Shown: positions 44,821 to 56,929 of the stretch, in pieces
How positions within the stretch are numbered: the stretch's first letter is position 1
How the letters are laid out: every line of letters starts with the position of its first letter
Assembly (NCBI GenBank): GCA_021229015.1
Contig: CM037777.1
Coordinates: forward strand, 63,189,593-63,253,592
Direction: 5' to 3'
Origin: Solen grandis
Lineage: Eukaryota; Mollusca; Bivalvia; Adapedonta; Solenidae
Length of the DNA: 64,000 nt
The notes under the pieces: generated by a model
The model's database searches: none
What the model was told of the DNA's origin: nothing
What the model saw: the letters and a program-made list of their open reading frames with translations, nothing else
Program-made: the position numbers and the translations under genes

Positions 44821-46760
44821 CTTGAAGGATAGATGGTCGGAGAGATGTTCCATTCATAACTTGTATACGTAAGGAGGCCTTGACCTTACTTCGGCACTAG
44901 TGAACCTGATGCATTGAGGTGTCTAATGAAAAACACTACATTTTTTTTTTTTTTGCAAGAGTAGCTTTTTAAGTACATAATTATATTCGGTTACTGTTTT
45001 GTTTTATAAATATTTTGTTCACTCTCAAAAAAGATGTTTCAAGGGCAAAATAACTATAAAAGAAAGATGCGTTGACAAAATTGAAGAGAAATATTTTTAA
45101 AATATATTCGGCGTAGTTAAAAAAATACTAGAATACGTATTTTCTCGATAAATCTAGGAGAGGTAAATATACTAGGCGGTGAAAAAAAGGACAAACATTT
45201 AACTGAAGCAATAAATAAATAAACTAATAAATAAATAAAATACATATAAATAAAAACTTCATGATATAGGATTCGAACCTAGGGCCTCTAGTATGTGGTT
45301 ATTATGTAACATAGTAATACATTGCGACTAAGGACCATTTAAGTTTTCTAGAAAATAACATACACCGCTTCTTAGCGAAATATCATATTCCTAAGGTTTG
45401 ATCAGCTCACATTTTTTTCAACTGGGGTGTGTTCACATTTAAATAAGAAGAAGAATTTGTTATCTGCCAGTTGATAATCATCTAGAAAGATATGAACCCC
45501 GAAACTCCCATTTTAATGGAATATCCTTAAATAAGATATGCCGACCAATGAATAGGGTGTTTTTCTACTGCCTTCGATTTTTAACAGACGTTAACCAATA
45601 TTTTATTGGTTAAGAAATTAGGTCAAAATCAATTTTAAACAGCTTACGCCGAAAAATAAAGTTAATCGATATGTTTAATCGTCTATGCAACATTTGCATT
45701 GGATGGATAACCTACCGAAAGCGGAGTGAAACAGTTGAATCAGATGTGTATCTTTCCATTCCTACATATGGATTGCGGCTTCATATATAACTACGACTTT
45801 CGCCGACAGTCTAAAAACACTCAGATACAAAAAAAGGAGTAGAAGAACGACAACTCAGCAGCAAAGCATCTGTGCATTACATTACAATTCCAATTACATG
45901 TAGTTTTTTCTCTAGCTGATATGCTTGAGATGGGTTGTCTCAATATACTTTGATGATGTAGATAAGAACAAAATATATGAGTGTAATAGATTGGCCCGGA
46001 TTTACGCAAGTGACGCATCCACAAGAATGTTCACTGTAACGTAGATTGTAAATAAGTGGCCTGACTTAAGCTGTATCATGCCCCGATGACAATTAGCCTA
46101 CTTACTGGTGTTACCTTGTACATCCTACAGTGAAAAAATCATAGGAAAATCCGTGATAAACCGTACACAAGTATATGAATACATCTGTGAGTTGATTGAC
46201 TAACAACGCAATTAAAATATATAGTTCCCTAAACCTATATTTTTGTCTCATGTTTTAGTTATTTTTTACGTTTGAATGAGTTGATTTGTTTATAAATACC
46301 AAATGATGCAGCCGATTTATTTATTTCCTGCATCATTACTTCCAATATTTTCCTCCATATTGAAATTAGTCTGTCAATATGGCGGAACATGTTTTATTCG
46401 TAGATAATGGCCGAGGTGTTCCGATTGTAATAAATCAGACCCATTTATTCAAGGCACATTTCCAGGGAAGATAAGAGGGTAAGGATTCACGCCGAGAAGT
46501 CAGAAACTAGTGTGCTATCCTGGCTGGGTGTAATTATCTCACTCTATTTGTGGGTCAAGTGGATATTAGCAAAAAGACGTATATGTTCCAAGTGACCATG
46601 TTCTTTAGGGATTCTGAAAAGAAGTGGGCCATTTTTGCTGCTAACATTTCTGCCGCTGTTAATGATAATCACAGTGGATTTATAAATTATGAAAGTACGT
46701 TCTGTAAGTCTTCAATCAATTTGTCTTATGGTATAAGAAAGTTCTAGAAAACAGTAATGT
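44821..46760. other. Intergenic; decayed tRNA-like segment near 45250-45340
   Basis: On the minus strand GGTTCGAATCCTATATC (complement near 45249-45265) resembles a B box, but the stem partners do not pair, so this is not a functional tRNA gene. Otherwise no feature is supported. Confidence 0.45.
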
Positions 46761-46761
46761 A

Positions 46762-47055
46762 CCAGTCCTGGTGACCGAGTGGTTAGAGCGTCCATCCCGG
46801 AAAGTGGAAGTCGTGGGTTCGATCCCCGACCCCGATATACCAAAGTCGTAAAAATAGTTCTGGTGTATCTCCCTTGCTATAAATGTAGTTCTAGAACTGG
46901 TTGGCCCGGTGTCAGGATAATGTGACCTGAGCGTGATACCATGCTACTTGTCTACGGTGTGATATTGTAGTGTGGCAGCACTATATCTGTCTCAAGTAGA
47001 CATAGTCTCCAAAAGACTGAAATAAGGCCGGCGGGACGTTAAACCAATAAACAAA
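46762..47055 (+). repeat. tRNA-headed SINE, family A, full-length plus copy
   Basis: Best example of the family: A box TGGTGACCGAGTGGTTAGAG, B box GTGGGTTCGATCCCCGACC, core TGTCAGGATAATGTGACC and GTGATACCATGCTACTTGTC, GATATTGTAGTGTGGCAGCA, CTGTCTCAAGTAGACATAGT, tail GGCGGGACGTTAAACC followed by (AATAAAC)n. Confidence 0.92.
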
Positions 47056-48260
47056 CAAGCCGTTTTTTTTTCTCGTAAACGGAGAAATGGACCCATATTT
47101 TTAATTATTTAAGTTTTACATTTAAGTCTAAAACGACTGTGCATTTTTTTTTCGGTGGAGAAAAAAACACTTTTGCTTCTTGACCACATTAATAACAACT
47201 GTCACTATTCTTTTTCTATGAAATTACATTGTATCCAAAAAGTGACTATCGTTTAAAATGTTTCAGGTATCCATGATACAAAATAGGTGATTTCAAAATT
47301 GGTCTCTGCGTCCAGGTTAGTGTGGTGGTGGATTCAGGAATTTCTGACGAGTAAAAGGGGTGGGGTGTATCCGACGATGTCATTAAACAAGCCTCCTCCC
47401 CACCCTTCTGTTAATTACTCTTGGTCTCAAAACACACAATATATGCAGCAGCAACAATATTGCCAATAGCATACCAGAGCTTAACAGAATGTAAGAAAGA
47501 GTACATATCCATGTTAAGGTACATTGATTTCATCAAACAGATTTATAAGCCGGTGCGAATTATGGCAAAGTAAAGCAGGAGTTCATTGCGGTTAAACTAA
47601 GCTGTAAAATCACAACTAATACTGCAAGTTTCCGCAAAGCATCAACCCTGCAATGGCTCCGGGGGTCTTACGTGCCCTAAAAGCAATGTTGTAGTCACTT
47701 ATATGTTTGCATCATTATGAAAGTCGTCCCCAAGGTAATGCTTTCAAACTATTAATGATGGTACAAATTGACGCTGACACAGGTAAATTAATTGAATGAT
47801 CCCGAGGGGTAAAGGTAACGATTTGAAAACCATGATCAAAAACATTCGGCGACCTTATCTATGCTGATTGTTTGAATACATTACCGTTGAACTCTAAAAT
47901 GCAAGGACAGTGAAATAGCCGAACAAGAAAAAAAATGATTGAGTAAATTGTATAGTGACACAGATTTAATGTGGGTTCGTAGGACACAACTTTTGCGTAC
48001 ATTCTAGAGGTAATCGAATGTAGCTTGAAGTCATCAGGACGATCACTGTGCTCGCCAGATGTCGCTACGACGAGCAGCATGACGTCACGAATAAAAGACC
48101 GAATAACTAGAATACAAATATAAGGGAGATATCTGAAAATCAAACAATATTTCAAATGTACCGGGACCGAAGCGATACATAATCTAGATAGACTTCGATA
48201 TACCGGTCATCGGATTATCGATAAAATTAAATGGACCTAATATCATAATGAAGCATATGG

Positions 48261-48293
<33 letters not shown>

Positions 48294-49385
48294 GCTCTCG
48301 TCCCAAAAATACAATTTGGTGAGAGTCAGCTAATTCATCAGCTACTGCTAAATTTACATGATTTTCCCGGCGGCCACGGTAGCATCGTTTGTCCAATAGC
48401 TAGTGCTCCGTAGGATTTTGCTCCGATTTCCGAAGAAAAATGTTATTGTCATGACCCTATCGTCGGTATCGGCGGTGGCGTTGGTCAAGATTTTCGCTCA
48501 GGACCATATTCGTTTGACCATCAAACATATTCACTTCAAACTTGGTATACTTGTTCACTATGAAAAAGTAACACATTTCAAAAAGGCAGTTAACTCTAAA
48601 CCATTTTTGCACAGTTTTGGCCCTTTTCCGACTTAGAATTTTCTTGGCTGATTAAGTCTTTTATGTAAATCAAGGTCAACATAAATGCATTCTCTCCTCT
48701 CTCTCTCTCTCTCGAAATCGGTTTAATATAGAATACGGTTTATCCCCGAAGCAGGTGCTTGCGGTACCACAAAGCGAGTTCCGCAACATGGCTTCTTCAA
48801 CAGGTCAGGGTGGCGATTTCTTAAGTTTAGCATGCGCGAAGAGTGAATGTGATCAGCCAAGTGACGGCAAATGAAAACAGAAAATCTAAGGTTTTCATAA
48901 TTAAAAATTAAATTCTTAGCCAATGACCATCTGTGAACGTGCTTCTTTAAGGGTAATTTCACGAACAATAAAAGCATCTCTTATAAATATGACAACTTTC
49001 GCGACACAATATCGCAGATACGACTCTGACATGACCAGCTACCTCTGACATTAAGATTTTTTTTTTTCTTTATTGCATAGATACAAAAACCAAAGTGAAG
49101 TAGAAAATCTTATAGTAAATTAGTTCAAATATAATTATTATATTTATCAGTGTATAAATATTTTAAAATCATAGAGGTGACGTTATAGCGTATCGGTTTA
49201 TATTTCGGGCACAAAAATAGAGAAGCGTTTTATCTTGCAGGCACAATGATAGCGTAGCGGTTCATTTTGCGGGTACAACGTTTTAAACATTAGCGCTACT
49301 TGAACTTGTGTTGCAACTGCTTAATGCTTATGGCCTACTTGGCGCTAAGCTTTATGCAACGACGGTACATCCGTGGTTAAGCGGG
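47056..49385. other. Intergenic with (TC)n tracts, no gene seen
   Basis: (TC)n microsatellites at about 48261-48300 and 48692-48713. Open frames here have no recognisable family. Confidence 0.5.
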
Positions 49386-49627
49386 TTAATCCTTTCCCTC
49401 ATATAGACTCATTTTGACGCACTCAATAGGTACCACATAAAGCCTGATCTGCAGAAAACCACAGTTAAACCTTACCAAATTTAATTATAAAGTCCTCATT
49501 TCCAGACCACTGAGGAGCAGCGAACAGCATAAAACCTGATTAGCCTGCGAGTTACTCGCAGGCTGATCTGGTTTTATGTTGTTCGCATAGGTCTTTTCAT
49601 GGTTTCCTCTATGAGGGAAAGGGTTAA
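49386..49627. mobile_element. TTAA foldback MITE, copy 2
   Basis: TTAA, then (T)CCTTTCCCTCATATAGACT on the left and CTCTATGAGGGAAAGGG then TTAA on the right. It contains the central 33-bp-arm palindrome with a one-base loop. Nearly identical to copies 3 and 4. Confidence 0.93.
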
Positions 49628-49770
49628 GTCACTATAATCGATGACTTACCATTACACAAACCCTAACCGCTATGGGTTTAAAATACCGGCAAGGTCATTC
49701 GGATTTTATATATGGAAGTAATCAAGCTGACCTGTAATATGACTGAAATACTGTCGCAGCAACGGTTAAC
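49628..49770 (+). repeat. Decayed SINE-like segment
   Basis: TGGGTTTAAAATACCGGCAA, GTCATTCGGATTTTATATAT and GTAATCAAGCTGACCTG parallel the family B body (GGTTCGAATCCCGG, GGTCATTCGGATTTTCATGT, AGCCTTCCAGCTGGC). Heavily diverged. Confidence 0.5.
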
Positions 49771-50394
49771 TTTTGCATAACAGTTGACTTACAGTGGTCT
49801 TATTCAACAAAATTGTAACAGTAATCTTGTACTGCATACAAACTCTAGGACCAGCGCCTACTCTCGGTCGCAGCTAACATCTTGCGAAAGTATCGACTTT
49901 TAGATTTTGTTAAATGGCAATTTAATATACAAATTTAATTATTAAAATGGAACCTCGTAAACACACTGATATACATATGTTTTTTGAATTTGTGATAAAA
50001 ATATTCAGTTAAATCAGCATATTTTTCTTCTCAAAATTACGATTGAATCCCGGTCCGTAAAATATGCTTCCACCTTTCTCCCAAACCCGCAGCCAAAAAA
50101 TAAAACAAAATAAAAGTATATTAAATTCTAGAGCCGCTACCTGACTAGCAACTCAGATGCGGTGACTGTCAAAGTCTGGCTTGCATCTTTGTCCAACACC
50201 TAACACGCCTAATCCGCCTCCATTTCGCCCTAGAACATACGTATAATCCGGAGTTTATCTCCGGGCGCCGCGAATTTCAAACGGAATTAGACAACTCATA
50301 AAATTTAGCAGTCTCATAATTCGCATAATTCGGAGATAAAAATACATTAAGGCGGATTTTATCACGATCGTACAGACCAAGATTTCTGGATGCA

Positions 50395-50465
50395 TCATCA
50401 TCATCATCATCATCATCATCAATATCATCATCATCATCAATATCATCATCATTATCGTCGTCGTC
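50395..50465. repeat. (ATC)n microsatellite
   Basis: About 20 ATC units with AATATC interruptions, ending in (GTC)n near 50457. It produces poly-Met and poly-Asp frames on the minus strand. Confidence 0.95.
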
Positions 50466-50741
50466 GGTTCTACAATGTGGCGCTTGTCTTTCGGTCTTTA
50501 TTGGGTGAAATTGCAGTCCGGGCTCACAAAAACACATACGTAGGGTTGTGATAGGCTGATTTCGTTGAAAACCCGACGATAAATTATGTTGATCTAAATA
50601 CGCTTGTCTAAATAGTTTGAAAGTGAAAAGTTTTGTTTCTTTTCAGACAAATTCATTTTGAGGCTAAGATGTCATGTTAACTTGTCGTGTAAAATGAAAA
50701 ATAGATCGCAAAAAAATTTGATCTGGGGTACCCGGATCACT

Positions 50742-50742
<1 letters not shown>

Positions 50743-50834
<92 letters not shown>
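50743..50834. repeat. (CT)n-(AT)n compound microsatellite
   Basis: Roughly 17 CT units directly followed by about 28 AT units. The AT part is self-complementary and may form a cruciform. Several short frames across it are artefacts. Confidence 0.97.
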
Positions 50835-50838
<4 letters not shown>

Positions 50839-51046
50839 ACTACAATGAACGGAGCTAAGATGATTTTCCTGTTTTCCGAGTGGTTCACCTAGAGATACAA
50901 AAGGGTACCGACACTTTTCATTGAAATTAATACTTTTACTCATTTGAATGGTAAAGGGAAGCGCCTTTTTATCTTCCTTCCTTTTTCCTGTAATCGCAAG
51001 AAAAAAAACAACAGAAAATTCACGGACTACAGCTCGTACGGTACTT

Positions 51047-51200
51047 ACCCTAAAAGCCACCAATTCCATCAATGCCATGTATACAACTTCCCAATATAAG
51101 CTTTTAACATGTCAAACAATGGAAATCCTAGGGGCAAATTGACATTTAATGACTTGCAGAAGTTCTTTTATTACCTCTCCTTAATAATTTTGTTTTCATT
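51047..51200 (-). repeat. Dispersed repeat family F, minus copy
   Basis: Reverse complement of the 41.40-41.57 kb repeat: CCACCAATTCCATCAATGCC, ATGTCAAACAATGGAAATCC, TAGGGGCAAATTGAC and AAGTTCTTTTATTACCTCTC. Similarity is moderate, so both copies are old. Confidence 0.75.
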
Positions 51201-51366
51201 AGTTTTCCATTGAAAACTAAGAAAGTTCCTACGATAAAGTGGCTATAATATACACGGCTATTAGGGTGCGTGTACTTTAACCTAAAGATATAGGTGGGAA
51301 GGAGATTGATTGTTTTTTAGTTTACCGTCGCTGCGACAATATTGCAGTCATATACATATATATCGA

Positions 51367-51563
51367 CGTCCAGCTTATTACATGAAGAGGAAGACCCCGA
51401 ATGAACTGAGGCATCCGGGTAAAACCACCGACCTACTGCAAGCCAGCTGGAAGGCTTCTTCACATGAAAATCTGAATAATCCTGCCGGGACTCGAACCCA
51501 CGCGTTGAGGGGCTGGGTAAGTGTTAAAGTCAGCAACTTTACCCTCTCGGCCGCGGGCGCCCC
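51367..51563 (-). repeat. tRNA-Leu-like SINE, family B, minus copy
   Basis: On the minus strand the head is GGGGCGCCCGCGGCCGAGAG with GGTAAAGTTGCTGACTTTAA, then B box GTGGGTTCGAGTCCCGG and the body AGCCTTCCAGCTGGCTTGCA and CATTCGGGGTCTTCCTC. It aligns end-to-end with the copy at 3646-3852. Confidence 0.88.
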
Positions 51564-51579
51564 GTGGGAAGGTGATATT

Positions 51580-52540
51580 TATACAGCAATGTACAATCCA
51601 CGTCTGTCTAGATGAGATAAACATCGCAGCTATAGAGTACAGTGATACAATTAGAGTCAATATATACTGAATTGAAGAAATTTTGATAATTGGATAGGAT
51701 ACCGGAACACCATAACCGCCTTACATTTGTATTTAGAATGTTAAACAGTGCACATAACAAAACAAATCAGGAAAATGCATAAGGAAATGGCACATATACA
51801 TATATGTGAAATTTGAAAGGGCACTCAACGATAGTAAAATTGCAAGAATTTCTGAAGAAAACTGAAACCGACTTTTGAAATACTCGTTGTGAATAACATA
51901 TTAAATGCAGATAATACATTAAAAAAGGGCTCATCACGAAATGTTAGGTGCAATACCACGGAATATCAAAAAGAAATGCAGTCGGTAAAAATTAAACATA
52001 CAGACAGGGTTTCTTTAACTCCCCCTTCTTAAGATCCACAAACAATAGGCCAATTTACATCGTCTGTGGGATTTTTAACAGGAAAAGCTTCATCTACATT
52101 AATATTAATCAGCAACTTCCTTACCACTGAAAACAGCCGTAGTGTTTTGAACAATCTCCATTGGAGTTACAATAGCAAAGGCTGACTATTCAAAATCCAA
52201 ACAACTCTATGCAATGCGCCGTTACATTGGTAAAATGATCCGTGCTGTCTCCGAAGCAGTTTCCGACGCCGGACGGCCTACTTTGCGCTAAGTAAAACTT
52301 AAAATCATATATTCATGAAATTGGTAAAAACCACTTAACTAATAAAAGAGCTAATACGATTTCGATGATAGAATGGAATAAAGAATAGCCTGTTGCTGGT
52401 GTGCGTTTTTCAGTTGCCCTATATATTTTACATGCCGTGATATAATTTTGTTATTTTACTGTGAGGTTCTGTGTAACCAAGATTCTTGTGCTCGAATTCC
52501 ATCAGTACTTATCGCTGAGTAATACTCATATTTTTTTTAA
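51580..52540. other. Intergenic, no gene seen
   Basis: No supported exon, no complete repeat unit recognised. Confidence 0.5.
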
Positions 52541-52782
52541 TTAACCCTTTCCCTCATATAGACTCATTTTGACGCACTCAATAGGTACCACATAAAACCT
52601 GATCTGCAGAAAGCCAAACTCAAACCTTACCAAATTTAATTGTAAAATCCTCATTACCAGACCACTGAGGAGCAGCGAACAGCATAAAACCTGATCAGCC
52701 TGCGAGTTACTCGCAGGCTGATCTGGTTTTATGCTGTTCGCATAGGTCTTTTCATGGTATCCTCTATCAGGGAAAGGGTTAA
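52541..52782. mobile_element. TTAA foldback MITE, copy 3
   Basis: TTAA plus CCCTTTCCCTCATATAGACT on the left; CTCTATCAGGGAAAGGG plus TTAA on the right (one mismatch in the arm). Central palindrome with 33-bp arms intact. About 242 bp, the same length as copies 2 and 4. Confidence 0.95.
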
Positions 52783-53259
52783 GTATAAACGCATTTCACT
52801 TTTTTTGTTTTAATATTCAAAAACATGCCTTAGTTGACATAAAATAGGGCTAAAACTATCTTTTAAGAAATAAAACAGTTTAGTATTTGGTAAAAGAAAC
52901 AAAAATGGTGAAACCCCTAAGTATTTAAGTAATACTACTTTTCGCTAAGTATGATTGGTGGACTTCGAGCCATACTAGCTCAGTGTACATGTCGAAAGTT
53001 ATTTCCCAGTACTGTGCATGCGTGAGTTTCTCTGGTAGTGTTTTTATCTAAACGTACAAGAGGTATTTCATCCTGTAGTGGTTTCTTGTGTGTAACAAAT
53101 TGTCGTCCTGTGCATTTAATATATCGTAGAATGCATGTTGTACGCGGTTTTATATATTTTATATATATTATTAATAGCAATTGACATTTCGTTATGCGCA
53201 TTGAGAACCGGTCTATAGCATGAGAGTGATACGCGGATACAGGACAGAGGGGAGGGGGC

Positions 53260-53590
53260 AGCAAGATCTAATAACCTAACAGAGTTCCGCAGCTCTGATA
53301 TAGAGGCAAGTTACGAGAAGCTCCCGTTAAGTTACGTGTACGATCATGTGACCATGAGATAACGTGAGATGTGTAAAACTACTCATATCAATTATAAAAA
53401 ATTACTCAAGTTTTCTATCAATGCATTACTGATTTAAAAACCAATATGTCTGTCATAAAATAGCAGATCTCTTTTGATACTGTAAAGCGTCTGTCTGTTA
53501 AGCGTGCGCAAGCGCCTGCAAGATGCTAACCGTCTCAGCGTTCATCCCGTTCACTTGTTTTTTTCGTCTCGAGAAAAAAAAAAAAACCTG
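53260..53590 (+). repeat. Dispersed repeat family E, plus copy
   Basis: Aligns with the reverse complement of 33280-33590: ATCTAATAACCTAACAGAG, CTCTGATATAGAGGCAAG, CTCATATCAATTATAAAAAA, CTGTAAAGCGTCTGTCTGTT, GCGCCTGCAAGATGCTAAC and CGTCTCAGCGTTCATCCCG, with a T-rich end. Confidence 0.7.
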
Positions 53591-54690
53591 TCGAACTTTG
53601 GTTTGTGTAATTATATAATATTATAGATTGCAACTTAAAACAAACAAAACCTTTGTCCACGGCACAGTGACAAAAAAATACCAAATTATACACGTGTATG
53701 AAAACAGTCACTTATAATGTCTTAGCGTATGTAATCTGTAAGGAATTCTATACCAAGAACTTAACCGTTTGCTTTGTGATATTTTTGTCAAATATTCAAC
53801 CACTAGTCTTTAATGTATTTGTTTTATGATTTGGTCTAAAAACTATTATCATTCACTGAATAGAGTATAGTAGAACAACCAGCAATAAAAAATAATAATA
53901 AACTTTTGGTTAAATAAGATGTATGCGAAATTCGAAACTGTTTCAATGTTCTGATTGCAAAGTATTTTTTTAGATTGTACACACTGTCTGTTGCGGTAAA
54001 CTGATATGTTCCACCGTTTACCCCTTTACACAAAGTAATTAATTCCACCACTAATAAATAAATTAATATCGCAGCTTATCAGTACCTCTGCTAATTAATA
54101 AAAAATACATGTACATTAATAAAATTCACGGAAATGAGGTTACAAGGGAAACAACTCTTAATAAATCATAAATATGTATTTGAGTTGGTCATCGCCCTTT
54201 ACAGAACACTAAGGTCATGTTGCCAGATAGATAGACATCATATCAAAGAATCGATAGTCCTGAGAGCTGAAAATTGAAAAATACTGTAACAATATCCTAG
54301 CTTATAAGTTTGTGCAAGACAATTCAAGGGATTTTGTAATCATAGACACGTAATAATGTAATGGAATAAAATCTTTCAGAACAGATACTATAACGCTCTA
54401 AGATATTATCATGATTAAGATTTGTTCGGTATTAAAGTTTAGACCGGAGCAGGGTTGATATGTAGGTCAGCCTTTACGAACTACTTTCCGAATTTTTATG
54501 TGCAGTACATATAAACAAACAATAGTGATGTCGCTCTATCCGGTGTTACAAAGACAAAATAGCATAAACATGTTAAAATCTATCTGATTACATTACTTAC
54601 CCGAGCAAAATGTAGTAGCATCAGCCGTCTGATATATGCATTAGCTATTGGGACTGCGCCCTGCCCAAAAATGTACAGACGCGGATACGA
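53591..54690. other. Intergenic, no gene seen
   Basis: AT-rich, no supported exon or repeat. Confidence 0.5.
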
Positions 54691-54693
54691 TAT

Positions 54694-54934
54694 TTAACCC
54701 TTTCCCTCATATAGACTCATTTTGACGCACTCAATAGGTACCACATAAAGCCTGATCTGCAGAAAACCACAGTTAAACCTTACCAAATTTAATTACAAAA
54801 TCCTCATTACCAACCACTGAGGAGCAGCGAACAGCATAAAACCTGATCAGCCTGCGAGTTACTCGCAGGCTGATCTGGTTTTATGCTGTTCGCATAGGTC
54901 TTTTCATGGTATCCTCTATAAGGGAAAGGGTTAA
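54694..54934. mobile_element. TTAA foldback MITE, copy 4
   Basis: TTAA plus CCCTTTCCCTCATATAGACT; right end CTCTATAAGGGAAAGGG plus TTAA. The palindrome at 54827-54893 has 33-bp arms (GCGAACAGCATAAAACC ... GCCTGCGAGT), one arm mismatch and a single-base loop. Confidence 0.95.
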
Positions 54935-56335
54935 AGTCTTTATTTTCAATTTATAATGCTCTGTATCAATCTCGACCATTTATACTGATTTTGTTCAAGT
55001 TGCTTCAATATTTTCCTATAACGTTTTAAGGTACGTATATGTTGATCTAAAACTTTTTGTTCCGTACATATAGACGTAGACTATAATATTCATCTACGAA
55101 TATGAACCAAAATGAAATACCATTTTCTCATACTAGTAGGTGTATGTTGACCATAACCACTTTCTGAAAAAGTTACTTTTACGAGAAAGATACGAATAAC
55201 TCACGATATTCTATGAAAACAATTTGGCCTATTTCATAGGGAGCATGTATATTGAAATGAGTTATAAGGTCCCGGAGACCTAGATCATAGCAATGAGACT
55301 GCATTCTTAGAATTAGAATGCAACTCAAAAATGCATGTTTAGCAAATGTTCATCTAAGCGATTAAATATAAATTTCCTATCAGAACCTTAGATTGCGTAT
55401 TCACGAGCATGCTTTCAATTGAAAGTTCAAATTAAAAACAATGTATCAACCAAATATCAAAAAATCACTTTTGTGGAAACCAATGCTTAATTTGTGGTTA
55501 TGGACTTTAATTTGATAACACATATATAATTTTGGCATTTTGGTTGAGCACAGAAGGCTGTGTTCTAATACATCAGTCTTTAGACTGAGATTAAATATTC
55601 TTGATAATTCATTTATATCAACGGTCATTTTGGTTAATATATGTTCTTAACTATTTTAATCTTTAATTTTCAATTTTTAGCATGTTCGTACACTAGTGCA
55701 CATGTTAATAAAATGATGATGAAACTGATATATGTGTTTTAATGTAAACTTTAAACTTATATTACATACATAGCGATAATTTTCATATACGTGCTTGTAT
55801 ACATTTGCAAATGGGATTATGGTGGTGATGATGAAACCGATTAACATTATTTTTTTATTTTTCAGATGAAAGACATCGCACATGTCTAAATTTCTTGTAA
55901 GCGCCTGATTTATAACAGTGATGTGACTAGTTAATGGAAAATTATTACAGCAGTTATTCTTTATAGCAATTATTTTCGTAAATCAAATGAAAATTTAAAA
56001 TGACAAAATCTGCAGAAATAATTTTCGTCGGGGGAGGGGAGGACTTCATAATATATAGTAAAGCAAAGTATTCATTGAAATTTGATGAAGAAATAAAATT
56101 AAATTTTAATGTTTCTGGTTGACTTATTACTTCTAACAGAAATTAGTATTTCCAATTTGGATGACCATCCAAAAATAGCAACCATTTTAATGGTCCGTTG
56201 ACACAAATATTTTATTAAGATATTCTGATTTATAGCTAATAGTCTAGTTTTAAAGACAACATTTTTCCTCAAGTATACGTATCGAATAATAAATTAATAA
56301 ATAATTGATGAGAATATCAGTTGTAAAAATAATTT
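54935..56335. other. Intergenic, no gene seen
   Basis: AT-rich, with only short frames of biased composition. Confidence 0.5.
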
Positions 56336-56342
56336 ACATTTT

Positions 56343-56428
56343 AGGATTCGAACCCATGCGGTGAAGTACAACGAAGTACAACGATAACTTGCAGGCGGAG
56401 TCGCTACCACTGCGCCATTTTGGAGCCT
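56343..56428 (-). repeat. tRNA-like SINE head, minus strand
   Basis: On the minus strand CAAAATGGCGCAGTGGTAGC supplies an A box and GCATGGGTTCGAATCCTAAA a B box. The middle contains a tandem ACGAAGTACA duplication, and the acceptor ends do not pair, so a functional tRNA is unlikely. Confidence 0.5.
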
Positions 56429-56929
56429 TATTGCAAGGCGATTAACAACAATTATAATATTATCCTTGGGCTATTTGATAAACGTTTTCCGTTCGTTGAA
56501 AAAAATAATGATACCAAAATAAGCTCTAGCGTATTTATTTGTATATATTTAAAAGTTGCATACTCTGTATGTATTAAACTGTTGTTTTTTTTCTCGTTCG
56601 CCCAACGAAATAATAAATATTATATGAAATAAAATTATTATCAATAAAAATCTAACAATTTAGAAAAAATAAACCCGTGCCAAAGATATTACACGAAAGA
56701 TATATAAGGTGTGAATTACTGAGAAAGACAGAGCAGACTTGCAACAAGTGTCAGCACAATGCGGACTTTGCATAGCTCTAATGTTCGCTAAGAACAGTTT
56801 TATCCTACCTTCGCTGTTTTGCAGTTAAGGTCTCAATTTAAGCATGATCCTGGTCGTGGGCTCTCGTGCACAGCCTTTACTTAAACACTGATCTATTTGT
56901 TTTATTCGATATATTTAGATTTATGACCC

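Noticed and set aside
45249..45335. Possible functional tRNA gene on the minus strand
   Set aside because: A B box is present, but acceptor and anticodon stems do not pair; best seen as a decayed tRNA-derived repeat. The same applies to 19170-19255 and 56343-56428.
50255..51078. Frames rich in Met, Asp, Tyr-Ile or Arg-Glu
   Set aside because: Translations of (ATC)n, (CT)n and (AT)n tracts.
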